A program made the position numbers and the translations under genes. The notes under the pieces were generated by a model, which was not told the DNA's origin, did no database searches, and worked only from the letters and a program-made list of their open reading frames with translations. DNA of 25,317 nucleotides from JAAZZIT01 sp964480525 (GTDB lineage Bacteria > Bacillota > Clostridia > Oscillospirales > Ruminococcaceae), in NCBI GenBank assembly GCA_964480525.1, contig CAYZOV010000023.1, positions 1-25,317 on the forward strand, written 5' to 3'. Each line of letters opens with the position of its first letter. The first letter of the stretch is position 1. This document shows, one piece after another, positions 1 through 6,065 of this stretch.

Positions 1-177
1 ACCCCCTGCAAGCTTTTTGAAAAAAGCTTGACCAAAAACTTTTATATCCTGACGGAATTTCAAAGTTTGCGAAAAACGAAAATCTTCATCAATCTGGGAA
101 CTTTTGCGGTTTCGCACAGCGAAACACCGAGTATAACGAGGTGAGCAAAATTCCCATGCGAAGCTTTAGCTTCGCAT
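1..177 (+). repeat. Structured repeat, copy A (truncated by window start)
   Basis: Non-coding hairpin repeat. It opens with a hairpin at 9-30 (9-bp stem CAAGCTTTT/AAAAGCTTG, loop TGAA), then an A-rich spacer. A closed junction follows: outer stem GGGAA..TTTTGC at 96-107 with GCAAAATTCCC at 145-155, enclosing GTTTCGC-ACA-GCGAAAC (109-125) and an imperfect CACC/GGTG hairpin (125-143). Last comes a 9-bp hairpin ATGCGAAGC-TTTA-GCTTCGCAT (156-177). The same order of parts occurs at 21190-21267 with different stem bases that still pair. I reject the ORF on the opposite strand here because it is made of the hairpins. The left end is cut by the window. Confidence 0.8.
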
Positions 178-250
178 ATGCCAGCGAGCAAAACAAAGTA
201 GGACACATAACAAAAGCATTGCGAGCTGAATGGGTCAAGCGTCACGCTTG

Positions 251-286
251 AAAAAGCTCCTCACTTTCGTGGGGAGCTTTGTTTTT
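251..286. terminator. Bidirectional intrinsic terminator
   Basis: 12-bp stem 253-264 with 269-280 (AAAGCTCCTCAC/GTGGGGAGCTTT, one G-T pair), loop TTTC. A T run follows on the plus strand (281-286) and an A run precedes it, giving a T run on the minus strand. It lies just past the stop of the minus-strand LacI gene, so its main role is probably to end that transcript. Confidence 0.8.
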
Positions 287-289
287 AAG

Positions 290-1294
290 TTATTTAATTC
301 GTTCGCCTGTTGACTGTCTGTAAATTACTTCGTGTGGCATTGTGTAGTAACGGTTGTCCTTTTCAACAGAAGAAATATTTCGGATAAGCTTTTCAACCGT
401 AAAAATACCCATTTCTTTGCAAGGTTGCGCAACCGTTGACACCGACGGGATAAACATATCGCTGATGGAAATATTGTCAAATCCCATAACCGCAAGGTCT
501 TTGCCCACGGTGATTCCACGTTTGTTAGCGGAATTTATGGTGGAGATTGCCAAAAGGTCGGACACGGCGAAAATCGCAGTAGGCTTGTCCTCTAAACTTT
601 CAAAGTGTTTAAAAGCTTCTTCGCCTGTTTCGTAATCGTATGTGCCTTTGAAAATGTATTCGTCACGCACCTTGATTCCGTGTTCTTGCAAGGCTCTGAT
701 GTAACCTTTTTCACGGTAAACCGAACTCATTGCCGCAGAATTTGTTGAAATAATGCCGATTTTTTTGTGACCCAGCTTTATAAGGGCGGTTACAGCGTCA
801 TAGGAAGCCTGTTCGTCGTTTACGGTGACGGTCAAAACGTTTGCGCCGTTGATTCCCTCACAGCAAAGGGCAATGTCAAAATTTTCCGCAAGCTTGTTAA
901 GAGTGTTTGCGTCATAATTTGTTCCCAAAAAAATCGCTCCGTCAACCGTGCGGTTATAAAGCATATTAAGTTGTCTGTTTTCGATTTCTTCAAGACCGTT
1001 TGTTGTGGCAAAAATCACGTCATATCCGTGTTTTAACGCCCCCTCTTGAATACCTGCGCCGATTTCGGAATAAAAACTATGCACCGACGTAGGTTGCATA
1101 ACCAGAATAACGTTTGTTTCACGTTTTCTCAGGTTTCGTCCCAATGAATTAGGGCTGTAATGAAGTTCTTTGATAGTTCTGTTTACTGTGTCAGCCGCCG
1201 CCTGTGAAACGTTGGCACTTCCGTTTAAAACTCTGGAAACAGTTGCCACCGACACGCCCGCAGCCTTAGCAACGTCTTTTATTGTAGCGCTCAT
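290..1294 (-). CDS. LacI/GalR-family transcriptional repressor
   Basis: 334 residues, the usual length for the family. The N-terminal LacI helix-turn-helix covers residues about 1-55 (IKDVAKAAGVSVATVSRVLN, with the hinge helix near YSPNSLGRNL). The rest is a periplasmic-binding-protein-like effector domain (residues about 60-330) of the type that binds a sugar or related small molecule. The ATG at 1292-1294 is preceded by AAGGAG (1303-1308), which fixes the start. A palindrome TGTAAC-N2-GTTACA overlaps its own promoter, so negative autoregulation is likely. No sugar-use gene is adjacent, and the nearest glycoside hydrolase is 7 kb away, so the effector and targets are unknown. The family call is firm; the ligand is not known. 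Confidence 0.95.
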   Translation of the reverse strand: MSATIKDVAKAAGVSVATVSRVLNGSANVSQAAADTVNRTIKELHYSPNSLGRNLRKRETNVILVMQPTSVHSFYSEIGAGIQEGALKHGYDVIFATTNGLEEIENRQLNMLYNRTVDGAIFLGTNYDANTLNKLAENFDIALCCEGINGANVLTVTVNDEQASYDAVTALIKLGHKKIGIISTNSAAMSSVYREKGYIRALQEHGIKVRDEYIFKGTYDYETGEEAFKHFESLEDKPTAIFAVSDLLAISTINSANKRGITVGKDLAVMGFDNISISDMFIPSVSTVAQPCKEMGIFTVEKLIRNISSVEKDNRYYTMPHEVIYRQSTGERIK

Positions 1295-1323
1295 ATGAGA
1301 TTCTCCTTATCTGATATATGTTA

Positions 1324-1352
1324 ATTGTAACACGTTACATGAAAAAAAGCAA
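1324..1352 (-). promoter_or_regulatory. LacI-gene promoter with overlapping operator
   Basis: On the minus strand: -35 TTGCTT (1347-1352), 17-bp spacer, -10 TACAAT (1324-1329). The inverted repeat TGTAAC-AC-GTTACA (1326-1339) covers the -10 and part of the spacer, a typical position for a LacI-family operator. That the adjacent repressor binds it is an inference. Confidence 0.7.
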
Positions 1353-1514
1353 GTGTTTTTGCTAACTTTTTTGCAAAATTTGTATAATTCAAGACGTTAT
1401 GCGTTGGATAATTTTCAAAATGCATAGAACTTTTAGTACAAATTTTGGTTATTTAAGCAAAAAAAGCATAGTTCTTTGTATATTTCGGTCTTAATTTTTA
1501 CTGAAAACAATAGC

Positions 1515-1543
1515 TTGACAAATCATTTGACCTATGGTACAAT
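1515..1543 (+). promoter_or_regulatory. Strong sigma-A promoter of the ABC-F leader
   Basis: TTGACA (1515-1520), 17-bp spacer, TACAAT (1538-1543). Transcription should start near 1550, giving a leader of about 350 nt before the ABC-F start codon. A repeat element begins at the base after the -10 box. Confidence 0.85.
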
Positions 1544-1632
1544 AAACGTAAAGCTGACGCTTTACGTTTGGGTATTTTGCTTTGCCGTCAACACCGACGG
1601 CAATTTCGCCGTGCGAAACCGCAAAAGTACCC
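1544..1632 (-). repeat. Structured repeat, junction module in the ABC-F leader
   Basis: Reverse-orientation copy of the junction module. Hairpin AAACGTAAAGC-TGAC-GCTTTACGTTT (1544-1569, 11 bp) is followed at once by outer stem GGGTATTTTGC (1570-1580) with GCAAAAGTACCC (1621-1632). The outer stem encloses TTGCCGTC-AACACC-GACGGCAA (1582-1603) and TTTCGC-CGT-GCGAAA (1604-1618). The same inner hairpin is found at 21048-21069 and 25174-25195. The element lies wholly between the promoter and the leader ORF, so most of it should be in the 5' untranslated RNA. Confidence 0.8.
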
Positions 1633-1689
1633 GGTTTGTGGAGAATTTATAGTATTATAAATTCATATTATAAGAATTGAGGTGGAAAG

Positions 1690-1710
1690 ATGCGTAGAAT
1701 TTCCTGCTAA
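1690..1710 (+). CDS. Leader peptide MRRISC upstream of ABC-F gene
   Basis: Six-codon ORF ATG..TAA encoding MRRISC, with a good ribosome binding site GAGGTGG (1679-1685). It lies 190 nt before the ABC-F gene and is followed by inverted repeats and an intrinsic terminator. This is the layout of ribosome-mediated attenuators: an antibiotic that stalls ribosomes on the short ORF changes folding of the downstream RNA. Such leaders are established for ABC-F genes such as Bacillus vmlR and Listeria lmo0919. That this ORF is translated and senses a drug is inferred from layout alone. Confidence 0.6.
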   Translation: MRRISC

Positions 1711-1854
1711 GTTTTGAACGGGTATATTAAACATTGGCGGTAATACCGTCTGTTTGTTATGCCCTGCAGGAGATATTACGGTCTTTTCACATAACATAAC
1801 TAACTCATGGTGACAGCCTTATTTGTGCTGTCTTATGGGTGCCTTTTGATTGTG

Positions 1855-1881
1855 AACCGCAGTATATCCTGCGGTTATTTT
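1855..1881 (+). terminator. Attenuator terminator before the ABC-F gene
   Basis: Stem AACCGCAG (1855-1862) with CTGCGGTT (1869-1876), loop TATATC, then ATTTTTATTATAT. It ends about 10 nt before the ribosome binding site AGGAGGTG (1891-1898) of the next gene, so it must be read through for expression. An upstream hairpin GACAGC/GCTGTC (1812-1832) and ACCGT/ACGGT pairing (1745-1749 with 1778-1782) are candidate alternative structures; I could not fold the RNA. Confidence 0.75.
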
Positions 1882-1903
1882 TATTATATCAGGAGGTGCT
1901 GTT

Positions 1904-3391
1904 ATGTCCATTATTAACGTTGAAAATCTGACTTTCGGCTATGATGGAAGTGCGGATAATATTTTTGAAAATGTAAACTTTAGAATTGATACTGACTGGA
2001 AGCTTGGCTTCACCGGAAGAAACGGTCGTGGCAAAACTACTTTTATGAAGCTTCTTATGGGGGAATATGAGTACGGTGGCACAATTACGTCAAGCGTGGA
2101 GTTTGAGTATTTTCCGTTTCATGTTTCCGACGAAAATATGCCGGTGATGTTTCTTGCGGAAGAAATCTGCCCAAATGCCGAAAACTGGGAGATTGCAAGA
2201 GAACTTTCACTTCTGCAGGTCAGCGATGATGTGTTGTACCGTCCCTATTCAACGCTTTCGGGCGGTGAGAAAACAAAGGTTATGCTTGCAATGCTTTTTC
2301 TTCGTGAAAACTGCTTTTTGCTGATTGACGAGCCTACCAATCACCTTGATATGAACGGGCGTGAAATAGTCAGTCGTTACCTGAAACGAAAAAAGGGATT
2401 TATTCTAATATCCCATGACCGTTCGGTTCTTGATGAATGTATCGACCATGTTCTTTCAATCAATAGAACAAGTATTGAAGTTGAACAGGGAAATTATTCC
2501 TCATGGGAGCAAAACAAGACAGCAAGGGATAATTTTGAAATGGTGCAGAATGATAAGTTGAAAAAGGAAATCAAGAATCTTGAAATTGCCGCACGACGTG
2601 CTGCTGAACATTCGGACAAAATTGAGCATACCAAGATTGGATTTGAACCGACAAAAACAGAAAAATCCATATCAAGACGATGTTCGGTTGCAAGAAAATC
2701 AAAAAAACTTATGAACCGTTCAAAAGCGATGGAAACCAGAATCGAAGCGGATATTGAGAAAAAATCCGGACTTCTGAAAAATATTGAATGCACAGAAGCA
2801 CTTAAACTTCCGATTCTGAAATTTCACAGTAAGAAGCTTTTAAGCGTGAGAAATCTTTCTGTATTTTATGACAACAGAACTGTTTGTAGCGATATTTCTT
2901 TCGATTTGAACGAAGGAGAAATTATTGCACTTTCAGGCAGAAACGGTTGTGGCAAAACAAGTATTATCAAACTGATATGCGGTGAGGATATTCCGCATAC
3001 AGGAGAAATTATCATGAACCGACAGCTGAAAATTTCGCATATCGCTCAAGACTTTTCGGGACTTTCGGGAAACCTCACCGATTATGCAATTTCATGTGGC
3101 ATTGATGAAAGTTTATTCAAAGCGATACTCCGAAAGCTTGATTTTTCGAGGGGACAGTTTGAAAAAGATATTTCAGATTTCAGCGACGGTCAGAAAAAGA
3201 AAGTCATGATTGCCGCAAGCCTTTGTACCCCCGCACACCTCTATATATGGGACGAGCCGTTGAACTATCTTGATGTTTATTCTCGCAAACAGATTGAAGA
3301 ATTGATTATCGATTACAAACCGTCCATGTTGATTGTAGAGCATGACAAGACTTTCTGTGAAACTGTAAACGCACAATATTATCAATTCTAA
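1904..3391 (+). CDS. ABC-F ribosomal protection protein, Lsa-type
   Basis: 495 residues with two ATP-binding domains and no membrane segments, as in ABC-F proteins. Domain 1: Walker A GRNGRGKTT (38-46), signature LSGGE (118-122), Walker B LLIDEP (139-144), NHLD (146-149). A charged helical linker (about 200-300) corresponds to the interdomain segment that reaches the ribosomal peptidyl-transferase centre. Domain 2: Walker A GRNGCGKTS (near 345), weak signature FSDGQ, Walker B YIWDEPLNYLD (near 450). Order and wording of motifs match the Lsa family, whose members protect ribosomes from lincosamides, streptogramin A and pleuromutilins. The ATG follows AGGAGGTG. Regulation is probably by the attenuator leader. 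Which drugs it covers cannot be read from the sequence. Confidence 0.9.
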   Translation: MSIINVENLTFGYDGSADNIFENVNFRIDTDWKLGFTGRNGRGKTTFMKLLMGEYEYGGTITSSVEFEYFPFHVSDENMPVMFLAEEICPNAENWEIARELSLLQVSDDVLYRPYSTLSGGEKTKVMLAMLFLRENCFLLIDEPTNHLDMNGREIVSRYLKRKKGFILISHDRSVLDECIDHVLSINRTSIEVEQGNYSSWEQNKTARDNFEMVQNDKLKKEIKNLEIAARRAAEHSDKIEHTKIGFEPTKTEKSISRRCSVARKSKKLMNRSKAMETRIEADIEKKSGLLKNIECTEALKLPILKFHSKKLLSVRNLSVFYDNRTVCSDISFDLNEGEIIALSGRNGCGKTSIIKLICGEDIPHTGEIIMNRQLKISHIAQDFSGLSGNLTDYAISCGIDESLFKAILRKLDFSRGQFEKDISDFSDGQKKKVMIAASLCTPAHLYIWDEPLNYLDVYSRKQIEELIIDYKPSMLIVEHDKTFCETVNAQYYQF

Positions 3392-3407
3392 AACCTAATT
3401 ACTATTT

Positions 3408-3439
3408 AAGAACTTTCGGTCAATCCGAAGGTTCTTTTT
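3408..3439 (+). terminator. Intrinsic terminator after ABC-F gene
   Basis: 12-bp stem AAGAACTTTCGG (3408-3419) with CCGAAGGTTCTT (3425-3436), loop TCAAT, running into a T tract. It is 17 nt past the stop codon. Confidence 0.85.
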
Positions 3440-3741
3440 CTATCCCCAAAGAAAGTTGGCTATAATGCTAAGTGCAAAAAAAGAATATGGGCTTCATACC
3501 AACTTTAGTGTAAAACAGAAACAATTTAGTAATCACTTCTTGAACAAATTATAGACTGCCAGATTTTGGGGTTATGTAAAAGTTATGTAATACAGAGCAT
3601 TTTGGTGTATAATAGGGCAGAATAAAGCATAAAAATATAAGTTTATTAACGTACATACCGAAATTTTAATATATGATTGCACACCTCATAGATGTTAATA
3701 TTCCAACATTTTTTCCTAACTGCGTGAATAACTCCGCAAAC
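3440..3741. other. Intergenic stretch without a recognisable gene
   Basis: AT-rich spacer. The only structure I see is a distant 8-bp inverted repeat (AAAGTTGG near 3450, CCAACTTT near 3500). Short ORFs that extend from here into the tRNA genes are artefacts. Confidence 0.5.
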
Positions 3742-3782
3742 AAAAAAAGCCCTAAATTCCTATGTTTCAAGGGATTTAGGGC
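3742..3782 (-). terminator. Second terminator of the tRNA operon
   Basis: Stem 3749-3760 with 3771-3782 (GCCCTAAAT core), followed on the minus strand by a run of seven T (3742-3748). It is a backup terminator behind the one at 3785-3816. Confidence 0.8.
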
Positions 3783-3784
3783 AA

Positions 3785-3816
3785 TAAAAAACTCTTTGAA
3801 GAAAAACTTCAAAGAG
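3785..3816 (-). terminator. First terminator of the tRNA operon
   Basis: Perfect 10-bp stem CTCTTTGAAG (3792-3801) with CTTCAAAGAG (3807-3816), five-base loop, T-rich tail on the minus strand, 13 nt past the end of tRNA-Tyr. Confidence 0.85.
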
Positions 3817-3828
3817 AATATTTTTATA

Positions 3829-3912
3829 TGGTGGGAGAGGATGGATTCGAACCATCGAAGCCGAAGCAACAGATTTACAGTCTGCCCCCTTTGGCCACTC
3901 GGGAACTCTCCC
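3829..3912 (-). tRNA. tRNA-Tyr (GTA)
   Basis: 84 nt including an encoded CCA (3829-3831). Acceptor GGGAGAG pairs with CTCTCCC, discriminator A. The anticodon loop reads CTGTAAA, giving anticodon GTA. The long variable arm is typical of bacterial tRNA-Tyr, and GGTTCGAATCC is the T arm. It is transcribed after tRNA-Thr with a 30-nt spacer. Confidence 0.95.
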
Positions 3913-3942
3913 ATATTTATTTTTTGCTTTTTAGCAATAAAA

Positions 3943-4018
3943 TGGAGCTGGTGGACGGACTCGAACCCCCGACCTGCTGATTACAAATCAGCTGCTCTAC
4001 CAACTGAGCTACACCAGC
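3943..4018 (-). tRNA. tRNA-Thr (TGT)
   Basis: 76 nt including an encoded CCA (3943-3945). Acceptor GCTGGTG pairs with CACCAGC, discriminator T. D arm TAGCTCAGTTGGTAGAGCA, anticodon loop TTTGTAA giving anticodon TGT, T arm GGGGGTTCGAGTCCG. First gene of a two-tRNA operon. Confidence 0.95.
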
Positions 4019-4047
4019 ATTTAAAATAACTTTCAAACGCAAGAACT

Positions 4048-4076
4048 ATTATATCACAACTTTTCCAAGTTGTCAA
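4048..4076 (-). promoter_or_regulatory. Proximal promoter of the tRNA operon
   Basis: On the minus strand TTGACA (4071-4076), 17-bp spacer, TATAAT (4048-4053). A full consensus match, as expected for stable RNA genes. Confidence 0.9.
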
Positions 4077-4144
4077 TACCATTCACAATTCTTTTACAAA
4101 TCTCTTTGGTGTTGTTGTGCCGTCTTTCATCAGACAGCTTAATT

Positions 4145-4173
4145 ATTATATAACATTTTTCGCTGTTTGTCAA
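4145..4173 (-). promoter_or_regulatory. Distal promoter of the tRNA operon
   Basis: A second full consensus promoter on the minus strand, TTGACA (4168-4173), 17-bp spacer, TATAAT (4145-4150), 97 bp upstream of the first. Tandem promoters are common for rRNA and tRNA operons. Confidence 0.85.
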
Positions 4174-4230
4174 CACCTTTTTTGAAATTTGTCATCTTGC
4201 ATAAATAGTTTCAAAACAATATGTTCGATA

Positions 4231-4271
4231 AAAACAAAATGCCGACATTTCTATGCGAAACATCGGCATTT
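4231..4271 (-). terminator. Terminator of the ABC exporter operon
   Basis: Stem AAATGCCGA (4237-4245) with TCGGCATTT (4263-4271), 17-nt loop that can extend the pairing, and a T-rich minus-strand tail (complement of 4231-4236). It sits 10 nt past the stop of the second exporter gene. Confidence 0.75.
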
Positions 4272-4280
4272 CATCAAATT

Positions 4281-6065
4281 TTACGCTGTTTTTTCTGAAA
4301 TATGCTGTGACATATAAAGATTATAGTACGCACCTTTTTTCGCCAAAAGCTCGTCGTGAGTGCCACACTCCACAATACCTTTTTGGTCGATATACATAAT
4401 TTTATCGCAATTTTTTATTGTGGAAAGTCGGTGTGCGATGATAAACGACGTTCTGCCCTTTAAAAGTTCTAGCAAACCTTTCTGGAGCAGTCGCTCTGTT
4501 TTTGCGTCAATTGAGGAAGTCGCTTCGTCAAGAATGAGAATTTTCGGGTCTGAAATGAGGGTTCTTGCAAAGGAAATAAGCTGTCTTTGCCCCTGCGAAA
4601 GGGACGACCCACGCTCGTTTACTTCGGTTTCGTAGCCTTTTTCCATTTGTGAAATAAATTCGTGGGCGCACACGGTTTTTGAAGCACGGATAATTTCTTC
4701 GTCCGTTGCGTCAAGTTTTCCGTAACGAATGTTGTCAAGAATGTTTCCGCTGAAAATAAAGCTATCCTGAAGCATTATGCCCATTTGCGACCTAAGAGAA
4801 TGTAACGTCACCTGCGAAATATCCTGACCGTCAATTTTCACTTTGCCCTGATTTACATTATAAAATCTTGAAATCAGGTTTACAATTGTAGATTTTCCTG
4901 CACCCGTAGGCCCGACAAGTGCAACGCTTTCCCCTGCTTTAACCGTGAAGCTTAGGTTTTCCAGAACGTTTTTGTCCGATTCATAAGCAAAGGTTACGTT
5001 TTCAAAGGTCACATCTCCCTTGATTTTTCCAAGTTCAACAGCACCCTCAACGTCGTCAACGGTAACAGGCTCGTCCAAAGTTTCAAAAATTCTTTCGAGG
5101 TATGCAATGTTGTTAATGAAGTTGTTGAAAATATTTGAAAGGTTCATAATCGGCCACCAAAAGCGTGACGCATACGACGACATAGCCGTAATTGTACCAA
5201 GCGACACCGAAGCAGGCGTTAAAACCAAAAGTCCCACGCCGAAAATGCCTGCTCTGACGATAGTCTGAATGTTGTCGCTTGCAGGCCAAGCAAGGTTTGA
5301 ATACCTAACAGCCTTTATCCAAGATTTTCTGCAAGCCATCGAAAGCTTTTCAAAAATCCCCTGATTTTCGTCCTCACGGGTGAAAATTTGCGTAACTCTT
5401 GCACCGGTGATACTTTCTTGCAAATAACCGTTGAGGTTTGAATTTTTATTTGAAACCATCTGCCAGGCACGTCTTGAACCACGTTTGATAAACACCATAA
5501 CAAGCACAAAAAACGGAAGTCCTGCCAAAACAATAAGCGAAAGTCTAACGTCCATTGCCAGCATAAATATGGTTATGAAAATCATATTGAGAAATTCCAA
5601 AATCACGTTTATAAGCCCGTTTGAAAGCATATCCGACACCGAATTTACATAGTTTACCACACGAATAAGAATTTTGCCGTGCGGTCGGTCGTCATAATAC
5701 TGAAACGGAAGTTTTTGCAAATGCTTAAAAAGGTCTGTACGAATGTCGAAAATAATATTCTGTCCCACAACCGTCATAATTCTGGAGCGAATATTTGAAA
5801 ACGCAATGGAAATTACAATCGACAACGCCAGTAATAAACACAGTATCAAAAGCTGTTTTACGTCCTTGTTCGGGATTGATTCGTCCAGAGCTTTTTGTGT
5901 AATAACAGGCCCGAAAAGTCCCGAAATCGCCGAGAACATCGAAAGTACAAGTGCCAAAATCATTTTGCCCTTATACTTTTTAATATATACCATTGCTCGT
6001 TTTAGGTGGGTAAAGTCAAAAGGCGTTTCCAAAACTTCGTCCACATCGTATTTGTTTCGTGCCAT
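4281..6065 (-). CDS. Heterodimeric ABC exporter, subunit 2 (TM288/BmrD-like)
   Basis: 594 residues: an N-terminal six-helix exporter membrane domain (about 20-330) and a C-terminal ATPase domain. Walker A GPTGAGKST (about 385-393), signature LSQGQ (about 488-492), Walker B ILILDEATS with the catalytic Glu (about 512), and the H-loop in IIAHRLSTI. The signature is altered (Q for the second-position G of LSGGQ), as in TM288 of Thermotoga. The catalytic Glu is intact, so this subunit supplies the active ATP site together with the partner's normal LSGGQ. Its start overlaps the partner's stop by one base (TAATG), implying coupled translation and a fixed partnership. The transported substrate is unknown; relatives export drugs or lipids. 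Confidence 0.9.
   Translation of the reverse strand: MARNKYDVDEVLETPFDFTHLKRAMVYIKKYKGKMILALVLSMFSAISGLFGPVITQKALDESIPNKDVKQLLILCLLLALSIVISIAFSNIRSRIMTVVGQNIIFDIRTDLFKHLQKLPFQYYDDRPHGKILIRVVNYVNSVSDMLSNGLINVILEFLNMIFITIFMLAMDVRLSLIVLAGLPFFVLVMVFIKRGSRRAWQMVSNKNSNLNGYLQESITGARVTQIFTREDENQGIFEKLSMACRKSWIKAVRYSNLAWPASDNIQTIVRAGIFGVGLLVLTPASVSLGTITAMSSYASRFWWPIMNLSNIFNNFINNIAYLERIFETLDEPVTVDDVEGAVELGKIKGDVTFENVTFAYESDKNVLENLSFTVKAGESVALVGPTGAGKSTIVNLISRFYNVNQGKVKIDGQDISQVTLHSLRSQMGIMLQDSFIFSGNILDNIRYGKLDATDEEIIRASKTVCAHEFISQMEKGYETEVNERGSSLSQGQRQLISFARTLISDPKILILDEATSSIDAKTERLLQKGLLELLKGRTSFIIAHRLSTIKNCDKIMYIDQKGIVECGTHDELLAKKGAYYNLYMSQHISEKTA

Noticed and set aside
60..245. 61-residue minus-strand ORF
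   Set aside because: Formed by the junction and TTTA hairpins of copy A; no ribosome binding site and no homologous frame in the other copies.
3666..4029. ORFs on both strands over the tRNA pair
   Set aside because: They read through the two tRNA genes; the WWTDSNPRPADYKSAALP type of peptide is a well-known antisense-tRNA artefact.
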